A DNA stretch of 64,000 nt from an uncultured Lactobacillus sp. (GCA_946477855.1 CAMKZU010000009.1:1-64000); one strand, 5' to 3'. Numbered from the stretch's first letter, positions 28,419 through 37,477 are shown. Translations and numbers: made by a program. The notes: a model not told the origin generated them from the sequence alone.

Positions 28419-29257
28419 AATTTTCTAACCTGGTTTAATATCTTTAAAAAATAAGTAGCCGTAGTCTGCATATTCATACTAGTTAAAAAGTGAATAATCG
28501 AAATAGCAGCCGTATCATTGGCGGTATTGTGAAATGTCAAAATGGCGTTTAGGAAATTGCGGCCAACGATTAGCAGCATTTCATTATCTGACAAGTCAAT
28601 CTGATTTATTCGTGTAAGTAGTTGGTCTGCAAGTTTAAATTGATTTCTGGTAATTAAGCCAATGACGGCTTCAAAAAGTGCTGCTATACCGAAATGGAAG
28701 GTATTTTCTCCCGCTTTTTTAATAAAGGAAATATTGCTGCTGATTTGAGCAGCGGTCTGATAGATAATTCTGGGACTAATAATAGGAATGATGTTGGCAA
28801 AGAGTGAGAGAAATTCATGCCCCCAAACCGTTACTTTGTTTAATTGGCGGTTTAACTCATTTTGTTGAGTGATAGGAAAAATATTGTGCTGAGAACTCTT
28901 ATAATACAAACTGCAGGCAATTGCTGCATAGTCCAAGTCAAAAGGATCTTGACTTAATTGATATTTGTTTAAAGCCGCTTGAGCCAGTTTTTCCAAATAG
29001 TCTTTGTCGTGGTTACTCCAAGACTCTTCTAAAATTTGGGCAATATGATCCTGTGGGTCGAGTTTAGCAAGTGCAATATATTCAGTTGCTGATAAATTAA
29101 GCTTTTCACACAGTTTGAGAACGCGGTTAAAATCCATGTGTCCTTGATTATTTTCCCAGCGGGAAAGCATTTGAATGGAACAAATGCCTGCGGCAGCTTC
29201 TTTAAGGGTAATATGCTGCATTTTTCTTAACTGTTTAAATTCATTCCCTGATTGCAT
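28415..29257 (-). CDS. Rgg/GadR/MutR-family transcriptional regulator
   Basis: A 280-residue regulator with an N-terminal XRE-type HTH (FKQLRKMQHITLKEAAAGICSIQMLSRWENNQ, about residues 7-38) and a helical C-terminal repeat domain typical of Rgg proteins, which sense short hydrophobic peptides in streptococci and lactobacilli. It is divergent from an ABC exporter gene and convergent with a three-gene ABC transporter. A perfect 16-bp palindrome lies in the divergent promoter region (29295-29310) and is a good operator candidate. AAAGGA precedes the ATG. Whether it answers to a peptide cannot be told from sequence; the family also includes peptide-independent members. Confidence 0.85.
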   Translation of the reverse strand: MQSGNEFKQLRKMQHITLKEAAAGICSIQMLSRWENNQGHMDFNRVLKLCEKLNLSATEYIALAKLDPQDHIAQILEESWSNHDKDYLEKLAQAALNKYQLSQDPFDLDYAAIACSLYYKSSQHNIFPITQQNELNRQLNKVTVWGHEFLSLFANIIPIISPRIIYQTAAQISSNISFIKKAGENTFHFGIAALFEAVIGLITRNQFKLADQLLTRINQIDLSDNEMLLIVGRNFLNAILTFHNTANDTAAISIIHFLTSMNMQTTATYFLKILNQVRKF

Positions 29258-29294
29258 AATGTTTTTGTCCTTTTTAAGATATTATGGCACTTTT

Positions 29295-29310
29295 TTCTCA
29301 TATATGAGAA
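29295..29310. promoter_or_regulatory. 16-bp perfect palindrome, putative Rgg operator
   Basis: TTCTCATATATGAGAA reads the same on both strands and lies 38 bases before the Rgg start and 88 bases before the exporter start. A centred AT core with GAG arms fits the dyads bound by Rgg regulators. I did not find a copy before the three-gene transporter at 25176. Confidence 0.55.
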
Positions 29311-29398
29311 GTAAAAAAATCTCAAAAATAATTCATGCTTTAATATGCTTAATTTAAAACATTACAACGGTTTTTAATAGTAAAAAAGGAGTAACAAA

Positions 29399-30997
29399 AT
29401 GCAATCTTCGTTAAAATTTGCACCTAAATGGAAACTTGGTGCCTACACACTTTTAGCAATAATCAGTGCATTTGGCAATGTGGTAATTGCGTATGTCACT
29501 AAGATCATGCTAAATGCAGCGCAGTACCGTCAGGGTAATAGTGCTAATTTAATTAAAATTGCCGGTATTGGTGCTGCAACCATCTTAATCATTATGCTGT
29601 CCAACTTTGTATACCGCTATATCAAATGCGCTATTATTCAAGATGTTAATGTTTATCTTAAAGAGAAAACGATGAGCTATCTGATTGAGCAGCGTAGTGA
29701 CTCACAAAAGGATGGTTTAAGTCTGATGACCAACGATCTTAAACAAATTGAGACGTCTAAGACTACAAATGAACTAATGATTATTGCAGAATTAGTTTCT
29801 TTTGTACTGTCAGTTGTGGTTGGTTTAATCAATTCTTGGATTTTAACTTTAATTTTTATGGTAACTACTTTAATTCCTGGACTAGTGCAAAGAGCATTTA
29901 CCAAAACAATTCAAGCTAAAGCAAAAGTTTGGGAAACGAACAACGTCGCATACACCCAAAGTGTGAATGACGGATTAAACGGGGCGCAAACTGTCGGCTT
30001 ATACGATGCCCAAAGTTCGACTATTGTTAAAGTCATTAATAGTGCCAAGAGAATGGAAGAAGCTTTAAAGAACTTAAACTTCACACAAGCTGCTGCGGGA
30101 GAAGTTATTATGGCTTTTGCGGATATTTTTAGCTTTATATTACCATTTCTAGTAGGTGCCATTTTAATGCTGCAAGGCCAGATTGGTGTTGGTACTTTAA
30201 TTATGATAGTGCAATTATCCAATGAATTTATTAACCCGATAGTTAATATTTTTGAACAATTGAACGCAATCAAGTCTACTAAGCCGATGTGGGATAAGGT
30301 AGAGCAAGCCTTATCTTTTTCAACCAGTAAAGTTAAAAGCACCAAAGTTGGTCAGTTTACTGGTTTGAAAGTAGAGGATGCCTCTTATAGTCAGGGTGGT
30401 AAAGCAATTTTTACTCACCTTAATTTAACAGTTGCCCCGAACGAAAAAATCTTACTCATGGCACCTAGTGGTTGGGGCAAAACCACGCTGTTAAATTTAA
30501 TGTTAGGAAAAATTAAGCCTAATGCGGGTCATGTCTTTATTGATGATGAAGACGTCACCGGTAATTGGGCCGCAGCCCACGATAATTTCAGTTACGTTAA
30601 CCAAAAGCCGTTTATCTTTGATGATACAATCAAATTTAATATTCTATTAGGTCGAAAAGTTTCCCCAGAAAGTTTGGCTGAAGCAGTTGAATCGGCGGGA
30701 CTAACTGAACTCGTGGATGAAAAAGGCTGGGATTATCAAGTTGGTGAAAAGGGGGCAAATTTATCTGGAGGACAAATCCAAAGAATTGAAATTGCACGTG
30801 CTTTTTTGTCTGAACGGCCTGTATTGCTCGCTGATGAAGCTACTAGCGCGCTTGACCCAGAACTGTCACTTGCAATTCATAAAACGTTATTAAAAAAGCC
30901 TAATTTAGCGGTAATTGAAGTGGCTCATAAAATTTCTGCCACTGAAAAGTCGTTGTTTGATCGAATAATTAATTTGAATGAAAAAAATGGAGAATAA
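29399..30997 (+). CDS. ABC exporter, fused permease and ATPase (second copy)
   Basis: A 532-residue half transporter built like the one at 6099-7670: about six helices in residues 1-300 and an ATPase domain from about residue 330. Walker A is MAPSGWGKTTL (Trp in place of the usual Ser/Gly), signature LSGGQIQRIEIARA, Walker B VLLADEATSALDPE, H-loop VAHKIS. ATP binding and hydrolysis residues are present. It is divergent from the Rgg regulator and likely its target. The start follows an AAGGAG site. Its end overlaps the DUF2087 gene by about 20 bases. Substrate unknown; no peptidase domain. Confidence 0.88.
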   Translation: MQSSLKFAPKWKLGAYTLLAIISAFGNVVIAYVTKIMLNAAQYRQGNSANLIKIAGIGAATILIIMLSNFVYRYIKCAIIQDVNVYLKEKTMSYLIEQRSDSQKDGLSLMTNDLKQIETSKTTNELMIIAELVSFVLSVVVGLINSWILTLIFMVTTLIPGLVQRAFTKTIQAKAKVWETNNVAYTQSVNDGLNGAQTVGLYDAQSSTIVKVINSAKRMEEALKNLNFTQAAAGEVIMAFADIFSFILPFLVGAILMLQGQIGVGTLIMIVQLSNEFINPIVNIFEQLNAIKSTKPMWDKVEQALSFSTSKVKSTKVGQFTGLKVEDASYSQGGKAIFTHLNLTVAPNEKILLMAPSGWGKTTLLNLMLGKIKPNAGHVFIDDEDVTGNWAAAHDNFSYVNQKPFIFDDTIKFNILLGRKVSPESLAEAVESAGLTELVDEKGWDYQVGEKGANLSGGQIQRIEIARAFLSERPVLLADEATSALDPELSLAIHKTLLKKPNLAVIEVAHKISATEKSLFDRIINLNEKNGE

Positions 30998-31265
30998 AGA
31001 ATTATTAATGCGTTATATTGACGCTGATGGTGTTGTTAAAGTATGGCCTGGTAAAGCCAAAAATCGGTTGTTAATTTTAAAGTATTTGGCAACTAAATTT
31101 GAACCAACAAAAAAATATTCTGAGCAGGAAGTAAATTTAATTTTAATGCGGTTTGTGGCGGATTATGTTACCAGAAGACGAGACCTAATTGAAAACCATT
31201 TTTTAAAGAGAACGGATGACGGTAGAATCTACTGGCTAAATGAAGAAAATAGAGTAAAGTATTAG
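30978..31265 (+). CDS. DUF2087 domain protein
   Basis: A 95-residue protein matching the DUF2087 pattern: WPGKAKNRLLILKYLATKFEPTKKYSEQEVNLIL, then RRDLIENHFLKRTDDGRIYW. This domain is often fused to an HTH or found alone in lactobacilli, and is probably a small winged-helix-like regulator, although its function is not established. It overlaps the ABC exporter gene in another frame by 20 bases, so the two are translationally coupled. Starts at ATG 30978 or ATG 30987 are both possible; no strong ribosome site decides. Confidence 0.85.
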   Translation: MKKMENKELLMRYIDADGVVKVWPGKAKNRLLILKYLATKFEPTKKYSEQEVNLILMRFVADYVTRRRDLIENHFLKRTDDGRIYWLNEENRVKY

Positions 31266-31711
31266 GATTTAATTGATACTGAAAAGCTGGCATATAAAAA
31301 GGGCGTTAGACCATAGTTGATGATTATCAAACTAAATAATAAACAGTTTAAAAGGACAAATGGCTGCATGTCGTTTGTCCTTTTTTGTGTGAAAAGCTAA
31401 AAGCTGATGTAGTAGCCTCTTATGAAGATAGACAACAAGATGGCAAGACTTGAAATTTATATTTAATTTGACATTATGATATGTTCCTAAAAAGTAATAA
31501 TTAAATTTATTGGTTGAAAAATGATTGAGACCTGCAACTTTAAAAATTGTTATTTTACTTTTTAAACATATTTTTACCTTTTAATTGAATGCAGTTAATT
31601 AAAGATATATAATTTAAATATTAAATTATTATTTTAATATATGATTACAGTTAAATTGATAATTAAATGGAAAAATATTATTAATATTAAGTCAAAGTAG
31701 GTTGGGTAAAA
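31266..31711. other. AT-rich spacer before the secreted protein gene
   Basis: Apart from the terminator at 31350-31389 I see no gene or repeat here. From 31440 on the sequence is extremely AT-rich, as expected of a promoter region, but no promoter can be chosen with confidence. Confidence 0.5.
31350..31389 (+). terminator. Terminator after the DUF2087 gene
   Basis: AAAGGACAAA pairs with TTTGTCCTTT across a loop of about 13 bases and is followed by TTTT. Confidence 0.8.
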
Positions 31712-32353
31712 ATGAAAAGATCACTTAGTATAGCAGCAATTTTAGCTGTTTTTGGTGCAAGCTTGATATTTAGTGCAACAAGCAGTAATTATGTGCCTGT
31801 TAAAGCAGCTGACGTAAGCGATACAAATACTATAGTCAATAATCAGAATGCATCTGATAAAACATGGTCTAGCAAATTGACTAAAGCTGGCTATGTTTTC
31901 AAGTTAGCTAAAGATGAAGTTTCTGCTGATGGTGGATTGTTTCAAAAAAAACATGGTTTGGCTAAAGATTATAGTGTGAAGTATGCTAAAAAAATTTTTG
32001 CTAAAAACATGTTATTCAAAATAGATCGCGCTATATCAATAAAAAATGGTTCCTTAGTACATATTGTGTCGCAAAATGGCAAATATAAGTTTTGGACTAA
32101 CTTTTTAACCGGGACATACAATGTAAATGGTCTAAGAAAAGCGCTTAAACCATTAATAAAAACCGAAGCAGAAATAATCCACACTACTTCTAAAGAGAAA
32201 ATAGCAAAGAAGCTAGTCACTGCCGAAAAACTGGCTAATAATTTAAAAGGTTCAGACAAAAAGCTAGCTCAAGAATCAATTACTCAATTGAAGCAATGGA
32301 TTGACAACAAAGTTTTTGCTAATATTCCTACTCTTTTAATCGGTAATTTTTAG
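31712..32353 (+). CDS. Secreted protein of unknown function
   Basis: I do not recognise the family. The 213-residue product has a signal peptide (MKRSLSIAAILAVFGASLIFSA, likely cut after VKA near residue 33). The mature part is Lys-rich and basic, about 180 residues, with a short segment LVHIVSQNGKYKFWTNFLTGTYN that looks like a small beta unit, then a helical C-terminal half. There is no LPXTG motif or transmembrane anchor. It may be a surface-associated or released protein; the high charge suggests binding to teichoic acid or other polyanions, which is a guess. Flanking genes are ABC transporters and a worn IS. Confidence 0.7.
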   Translation: MKRSLSIAAILAVFGASLIFSATSSNYVPVKAADVSDTNTIVNNQNASDKTWSSKLTKAGYVFKLAKDEVSADGGLFQKKHGLAKDYSVKYAKKIFAKNMLFKIDRAISIKNGSLVHIVSQNGKYKFWTNFLTGTYNVNGLRKALKPLIKTEAEIIHTTSKEKIAKKLVTAEKLANNLKGSDKKLAQESITQLKQWIDNKVFANIPTLLIGNF

Positions 32354-32368
32354 TTGTCTGATTGTAAA

Positions 32369-32387
32369 TAAGGCTAAAATTTAGCCT
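32369..32387. repeat. Short inverted repeat after the secreted protein gene
   Basis: AAGGCTAAA and TTTAGCCTT are separated by one base. No T run follows, so it is a weak terminator at best. Confidence 0.4.
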
Positions 32388-32489
32388 TGTGGGTCTAGAG
32401 CATGTTTAAGCAACTTATGCTAAAATATAAATGTATAAATAGTTTAGCGATTCCACTGGAATCACAGAAAAAATTTTATCCCAATTGAT

Positions 32490-32522
32490 ATGACCCCCAA
32501 ATTTAAAACAAATTTGGGGGTA
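32490..32522 (+). terminator. 12-bp hairpin with T run at the edge of the IS3 remnant
   Basis: ACCCCCAAATTT pairs exactly with AAATTTGGGGGT around AAAAC and is followed by ATTTTTG. It looks like a terminator and may originally belong to the leader of the IS element just downstream. Confidence 0.65.
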
Positions 32523-32528
32523 TTTTTG

Positions 32529-32760
32529 TGACTAAATTATCTAAGCAAGATACTGTCAGCTTTAGTATGATTATCAAATTTGTCCTGGTGAATTAAATTG
32601 GCATTATCAGGTTGGACTACCTAATATTAATTACTTGCTAGCCTTGATTGCACGTTGTGGTTTGGCTATTTTAGATTAGCCTTACACGGTTTATAGCAAT
32701 GATTTTAGGAAACAGGCCCATAGGTGAATCGTAATTGACCATGACACTGTCTATTGAGTA
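32529..32760 (+). pseudogene. Decayed IS3-family OrfA
   Basis: Beginning with a GTG that reads TKLSKQD, then a stop and frameshifts, this stretch keeps recognisable pieces of an IS3-type OrfA: VGLPNINYLLALIARCGLAILD in one frame and PYTVYSNDFRKQA right after a stop in the same frame. Lactobacillar IS3 OrfA proteins start with a similar order of segments (NINYL-ALI, then P-T-YS-DFK-QA). OrfB is absent. From 32760 to 33190 I find only a short open piece (about 32835-32910, AKRIVYQFIKFVQDFNFDFD) of unknown origin and AT-rich DNA. The whole 840-base gap is therefore a graveyard between two functional transcription units. Confidence 0.55.
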
Positions 32761-33192
32761 GCACTAGAATAGCGCTTAAAAAGTTGCGGCATGTTCCGCT
32801 CGATTGGGCGCCCCAAGTTGATTTAGTAGCCATTACGCAGGAAAATAACGCAAAAAGAATTGTTTATCAGTTTATCAAGTTTGTTCAAGATTTTAACTTT
32901 GACTTTGATTGATCCTCCTAATGTTATTATGCGGCCTTTTTAGCAAGTTTTTTAGGACCTTAAATAATAAAAATATGAGATTTAATTGACCAATATGGTA
33001 AAATAACATATAATTTTCATAATTTATCGTACAGTGAAGGCTAATAGTAAACTGACTATTGTTGCTAGATTGAGAATCTATTTCAAATGAAAATTATCTG
33101 AGTTTTGATTCTTAGCTAAATTGGGGTTACATCTTTTAGGCGATAAGTTTAAACTGTTTCAAAAATGTTAGGTAATATTCACGGAGATTTCT

Positions 33193-33954
33193 ATGAAAAA
33201 AAAGTTTTATGCGCTCTACAAGATTTTCCTTATTAATGCTTTTAGCAACAAAATTGCATTAATGTTTAACATTGTCTTTCCAGTTATATATTTTGCTATA
33301 TCTAATGCTCCGGTCTTGATTAATAATTATACTGTCAGTAAGGATAAACTAATTAGCGCAAGTGCTTACTATTTTGCCTATATTGCCTTAACAACTACTC
33401 TAAATTCAGTGATTCTGGCAATGGTTGAGTATCGTGATTATGGTTATTATAAAGTTATTTACATGGTGACCAATTCAAAGTATCTAGTATTGATTAGTCA
33501 ATTTTTATCGCAGTGGACGTTTTTAATAATAGAATTATTCCTTTTTAACTTAATCACCACACTAATGTTTAAGTCCCTTGCTTATCTGGGCTATTTACTA
33601 TTGACCACAATAATAGCTGCGATTGTGTTTGTTTTACCTTTAACTATGGGCTTATATTTTTTACTTACAGTAAAATTAAGATTGCAAACTTACAATATTG
33701 TGATTACGTTAATTATTTTGCTCTCTTTCATGGTGTCAGCTTTTGAAGCAAAAAACGAAATATTAAATTTATTATTGCTATGTACGCCTGTTAAATACCT
33801 AATGACTGGGTATGAAGTAATAATGCAAATGATGTTTTCTAGAGTAAATTGGGCAAATCTTATTAATTTATTGCTCGTTATTTTAATTTATGTCCTATTT
33901 GGAATGATTTTTATTGCAAAACAAAATATTTCTACAATTTTTGAAAAAAAATAG
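33193..33954 (+). CDS. ABC-2 type permease
   Basis: A 253-residue membrane protein with about six helices, the usual size of ABC-2 permeases that move peptides, drugs or polyols. The N-terminal FLINAFSNKIALMFNIVFPVIYFA segment is typical of the family. A CGGAGA site lies before the ATG. It forms a two-gene unit with the ATPase that follows by 15 bases. The pair could give immunity to a bacteriocin or export a small peptide; no peptide gene was recognised next to it. Confidence 0.78.
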   Translation: MKKKFYALYKIFLINAFSNKIALMFNIVFPVIYFAISNAPVLINNYTVSKDKLISASAYYFAYIALTTTLNSVILAMVEYRDYGYYKVIYMVTNSKYLVLISQFLSQWTFLIIELFLFNLITTLMFKSLAYLGYLLLTTIIAAIVFVLPLTMGLYFLLTVKLRLQTYNIVITLIILLSFMVSAFEAKNEILNLLLLCTPVKYLMTGYEVIMQMMFSRVNWANLINLLLVILIYVLFGMIFIAKQNISTIFEKK

Positions 33955-33969
33955 TTGGAAGGTGACAAT

Positions 33970-34662
33970 ATGGAAATTAAGCATTTGAACTTCTCTTATA
34001 AAAAGAAAGAAATCTTTGCCGATTTTAACGCCAAATTTATTGGCGATCAGTTAAATGTGATCATTGGTAGTAATGGTGCTGGTAAAACGACTTTACTTAA
34101 CCTAATTTATGGCTTTATTGACCGTCCTGCTGCAGCTATGATGGATTTTCCTTCTATGTCTAATATTATTTATAAATTTCAAAACATGTCTTTCTTTGAT
34201 GAACTGACAGTAAAACAAGTAATAAATTTTTTTAAATCGATGAATGATCATACTGTTGCAGTCACTAATGCACAAGTTAGTTTTTATAATGAGATCATAA
34301 AGGAATTAATAAATACTAAACTAAGGTCTTTATCCGGTGGAGAATATCAATCTGTCATGGTTTATTGTACTAGTATAATGGAGCGGGAATTATATTTGTT
34401 CGATGAACCTCTTAGTGGAATTGATAGTTATATTGAAAATTTGATTTTAGACTTAGTTGAATCTTTAGTTGTTGAGAAAAAGAAAAAAGTAATTATGACT
34501 TTGCACCAGTTGGCTAAATTAAACTCTTTGCAGGCACACATTGTATTCGTTGGCAACAAAAAGTGTGTTTTTCAAGGTAATCTTAGCCAAATGCTGCAGG
34601 TGGCAGATACAGATGATATTGATATTGCATTTAAGAGAATGCGTCAGGTAGTATCTTGTTAA
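33970..34662 (+). CDS. ABC transporter ATP-binding protein
   Basis: A 230-residue ATPase with Walker A IGSNGAGKTTLL, signature LRSLSGGEYQSV, Walker B LYLFDEPLSGID and H-loop MTLHQ. The segment between Walker A and signature is short and unusual (FPSMSNIIYKFQNMSFFDELTV). The start at ATG 33970 is preferred over the TTG at 33955 because GGAAGG lies 8 bases before it. Partner of the permease at 33193. It is not closely similar in motifs to the ATPase at 27549, so this is a separate transporter. Confidence 0.85.
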   Translation: MEIKHLNFSYKKKEIFADFNAKFIGDQLNVIIGSNGAGKTTLLNLIYGFIDRPAAAMMDFPSMSNIIYKFQNMSFFDELTVKQVINFFKSMNDHTVAVTNAQVSFYNEIIKELINTKLRSLSGGEYQSVMVYCTSIMERELYLFDEPLSGIDSYIENLILDLVESLVVEKKKKVIMTLHQLAKLNSLQAHIVFVGNKKCVFQGNLSQMLQVADTDDIDIAFKRMRQVVSC

Positions 34663-34776
34663 ATCAAGAGTAACTATACTTTTAATTTATAAGAGATATA
34701 AAATTGATTGAGCTAAACAAACTATTTTGGTTAGGTTTGCTTGGCGTATCAAGCAGAAGCGTATTACTTATATATA

Positions 34777-34819
34777 AAATGAGGTGACTTAAATAGTATG
34801 TTTAAGTCACCTCATTTTT
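34777..34819. terminator. Strong bidirectional terminator
   Basis: AAAATGAGGTGACTTA pairs with TAAGTCACCTCATTTT around a short loop, with A and T runs on both sides. It lies between the ABC unit and the convergent trehalose genes. Confidence 0.9.
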
Positions 34820-34933
34820 ATTCAAATTAATAATAGTGCTACATGAGCAATTCATCTTAAATTCTGATGGTAACTTTTCGACTGCAGTATTTTCTAAGTT
34901 AGATTTTCATAGCAAAAGAAGTCATTCTTTTAG

Positions 34934-36586
34934 CTATATTAACAAAGCCAGCGATTCATAAGGCTGTAAAGCCAAAGTCTTTGGTACTGCGCTTAAATTC
35001 CTATTATAGTTGCTAATTAAAGTTTGCGTTTTTTGTCCTTGATAAGAACCGGATAAATCATACGTCACTTTTTGCCCATAAAAATTATTTATTACTAGTA
35101 AGGTTTGTCCCTGATAAAGTCTGCAATAAGCAAAAATTTGCGGGTGATCCAAATCAATGGGTTCATAGCTCCCCTTAGCGATAATGGGATAATGTTTTCT
35201 CAAGTAAATCAGCTTTTGATAATAGGGGAAAACTTCACCGTGATCAAGTTCAGCCGCCACGTTAATTTGTTCTTGATCTTTAGGCTTCAGCCAGGGAGTA
35301 CCAGTAGTAAAGCCGGCATTAACACTATCATCCCAGTGCATTGGCGTTCTGCTGTTATCACGCGACTTCGCCTGAATAATTGCCAGAGCTTTGGCGTCAC
35401 TTAAGCCTTGTTTTTTAAGGTCATCATAAGCATTAAGTGTTTCCACATCCACATAATCGGTTATCTTCTGGTAGTTAGGATTAATCATGCCGATTTCTTC
35501 GCCTTGATAAATATAAGGAGTACCGCGTAAAAGGTGCAGCGCAGTAGCCAGCATTTCAGCAGATTTTTCCCGAAAATGTACGGGATCACCAAAACGGCTC
35601 AGAGCCCAGGGCTGGTCATGATTATTCCAAAACAGGGCATTCCAGCCGCCGCCTTGACTCATTCCTACTTGCCAGTCATTTAGGGCCTTCTTTAAAGCAG
35701 AAAAATCAAAGGGCATCTTGGTCCATTTTTGTCCATCTTGATAATCAACTTTTAGATGATGAAAAGTGAAAACCATTGAAAGTTCATGATTTTCTTTTTT
35801 AGTGTAAGCAACAGAATTAGCAATGGTCGTTGATGACATTTCACCCACTGTAATGGTATCGGGTTCCTGACCAAAAGTCTTCTGATTTAATTCTTTTAGA
35901 TATTGGTGGACTACCGGCTGATCCGTATACATTAACTTGCTGGCAGTGTTTTTAGGTGCATCAGTAAGCTGTTCATCTTTGCCGATAACATTAATCACGT
36001 CAAAGCGAAAGCCTTTAACCCCTTTATCACGCCAGAAATTAACTACTTTAAAAAGCTCTGTTCTAACTGCTGGATTATGCCAGTCAAGATCGGCTTGAGT
36101 TTTATCATATAAATGAAGGTAGTATTTGCCGGTTTTACCAAACGGTGCCCAAGCGGAACCACCAAATTTAGACGTCCAGTTGTTAGGCAAACTGCCATTT
36201 GCTTTAGGTTTTCTAATGTAGAAAAATTTTTGATAATATTCGTCGCCAGCTAAAGCTTTTTTAAACCAAATATGATCAGTGGAGCAGTGATTTAACACCA
36301 TATCAAGCATCACACCAATATGGTTTTGCGCAAGCTTAGCGACTAATTCTTCAAAATCAGCCATTGTGCCAAATAACGGATCAATACCATAATAATCGGC
36401 AATATCATAACCATTATCATTTTGGGGAGATACAAAAAAAGGATTGAACCAAATCATATCAATATTTAGTTTTTTTAAATAAGGAATTTTCTGGATGATC
36501 CCCCTTAAGTCCCCGATACCGTCACCATTACTGTCATAAAACGATTTGGGATAAATTTGATAAATAACTTTATCTGCCAAACTCAT
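34934..36586 (-). CDS. treC: Trehalose-6-phosphate hydrolase, GH13
   Basis: A cytosolic GH13 enzyme of 550 residues that splits trehalose 6-phosphate into glucose and glucose 6-phosphate. It opens with VIYQIYPKSFYDSNGDGIGDLRG and carries the four GH13 regions: DMVLNHCS, GFRFDVINVIG with the nucleophile Asp near residue 200, VGEMSS with the acid/base Glu and NNHDQPW. Its neighbours, a TreR-type repressor and a PTS EII, decide for phosphotrehalase rather than oligo-1,6-glucosidase. The start overlaps the treR stop by four bases, so treR-treC form a two-gene unit transcribed away from the PTS gene. Confidence 0.92.
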   Translation of the reverse strand: MSLADKVIYQIYPKSFYDSNGDGIGDLRGIIQKIPYLKKLNIDMIWFNPFFVSPQNDNGYDIADYYGIDPLFGTMADFEELVAKLAQNHIGVMLDMVLNHCSTDHIWFKKALAGDEYYQKFFYIRKPKANGSLPNNWTSKFGGSAWAPFGKTGKYYLHLYDKTQADLDWHNPAVRTELFKVVNFWRDKGVKGFRFDVINVIGKDEQLTDAPKNTASKLMYTDQPVVHQYLKELNQKTFGQEPDTITVGEMSSTTIANSVAYTKKENHELSMVFTFHHLKVDYQDGQKWTKMPFDFSALKKALNDWQVGMSQGGGWNALFWNNHDQPWALSRFGDPVHFREKSAEMLATALHLLRGTPYIYQGEEIGMINPNYQKITDYVDVETLNAYDDLKKQGLSDAKALAIIQAKSRDNSRTPMHWDDSVNAGFTTGTPWLKPKDQEQINVAAELDHGEVFPYYQKLIYLRKHYPIIAKGSYEPIDLDHPQIFAYCRLYQGQTLLVINNFYGQKVTYDLSGSYQGQKTQTLISNYNRNLSAVPKTLALQPYESLALLI

Positions 36587-37314
36587 AGAATAAGACCCCC
36601 ATTTTTGTTTTTCCTGTGTGCAAAGTCCACAAACTTAAATTTATCAGGCCGATGTTGCGAAATAGTGTACTGAAAAAAAGATGTGTCTTTTAAGTAAGTT
36701 AAGCTGCGTACTACTACGACTAAATTGGTATTGGTAAGCTGCAACTGCTTGATTACACTTGCACTAGCTGGCTCTACCGTAATAGTTTTAGTGGCATAAT
36801 CAATTTCAAGCCCTAAATCATGCTCAAAATAGTGGTATAACGAGCTTTGTGCTTGCTGCGGCGAAATTTGGGGCACGTATTTTTTTAAAATATAATCTTC
36901 GTCAACTACTATTGGTTCATGATTGATCAAGCGCAAACGTTTTACATAAGTCGCAGCAGTTTCTGTTAAGGATAAATGTTTACTGATGGTAAACGGCACA
37001 CGTGCATCTGTTAACTCAATAATTTTAGTTGCCGCGTGCATTTGTTTTTGCTTGTTGAGTTCGTCAAAAGATTCAATATTAGAAACTGGGAAGGCAATGC
37101 GAGCGGCATTAATAACCACTGAACCTTTACCCTGTATTTTTTGAATTAAACCGGCGCCTGCCAGTTCAGTCAAAGCTTTTCTAATTGTTTCACGTGAAAC
37201 ATTATATAACTGTGATAATGTCGGTTCGCTTGGTAAAAAATCACCGGCTGCATATTGCTCGTGCTTAATTTTATTCGCTAAATCAGCTGCAATTTGGATG
37301 TACTTAACTGCCAT
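36583..37314 (-). CDS. treR: GntR/HutC-family trehalose repressor TreR
   Basis: A 243-residue regulator. The N-terminal winged helix (about residues 5-70) has the GntR pattern GDFLPSEPTLSQLYNVSRETIRKALTELAGAGLIQKIQGKGSVV, and the C-terminal UTRA domain (about 85-235) binds the effector, by family knowledge trehalose 6-phosphate. It lies between treC and the divergent PTS gene. Palindromes resembling the Bacillus subtilis TreR operator TTGTATATACAA occur in the spacer, which supports the name. AAGGTGGA precedes the ATG. Confidence 0.9.
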   Translation of the reverse strand: MAVKYIQIAADLANKIKHEQYAAGDFLPSEPTLSQLYNVSRETIRKALTELAGAGLIQKIQGKGSVVINAARIAFPVSNIESFDELNKQKQMHAATKIIELTDARVPFTISKHLSLTETAATYVKRLRLINHEPIVVDEDYILKKYVPQISPQQAQSSLYHYFEHDLGLEIDYATKTITVEPASASVIKQLQLTNTNLVVVVRSLTYLKDTSFFQYTISQHRPDKFKFVDFAHRKNKNGGLIL

Positions 37315-37366
37315 TATTAAAGATCCACCTTTTTTTATTTAATCATACCACCTTGCTTAAAATTAT

Positions 37367-37387
37367 AACCTGTCTAGTATAGTTAAT
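37367..37387. promoter_or_regulatory. Probable second TreR operator near treR
   Basis: CCTGTCTAGTATAG shares TGTCTA and TATA with the main operator at 37436 and lies about 55 bases before treR, fit for autoregulation. It is a weaker match. Confidence 0.45.
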
Positions 37388-37429
37388 AAATATAAAAAAT
37401 ACTATTACAACAATATAATAATCAAAATG

Positions 37430-37477
37430 TTGACACTTGTCTATACAAGAACTATAATTTTTAGGAAAGCGTTATCA
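37430..37477 (+). promoter_or_regulatory. Consensus promoter with TreR operator in the spacer and downstream cre
   Basis: TTGACA (37430-37435) and TATAAT (37453-37458) are perfect boxes with a 17-base spacer. The spacer holds CTTGTCTATACAAG (37436-37449), one base off symmetry and close to the known TreR site. A cre site, GGAAAGCGTTATCA (37464-37477, 13 of 14 consensus positions), covers the expected transcription start. So trehalose induction and carbon catabolite repression meet in 48 bases. Confidence 0.88.

Noticed and set aside
28415-29357. Minus-strand and plus-strand shadow frames around Rgg as extra genes
   Set aside because: The 60-codon plus-strand frame (29175-29357) overlaps the Rgg coding sequence and has no ribosome site; only its last 17 codons were kept as a speculative peptide.
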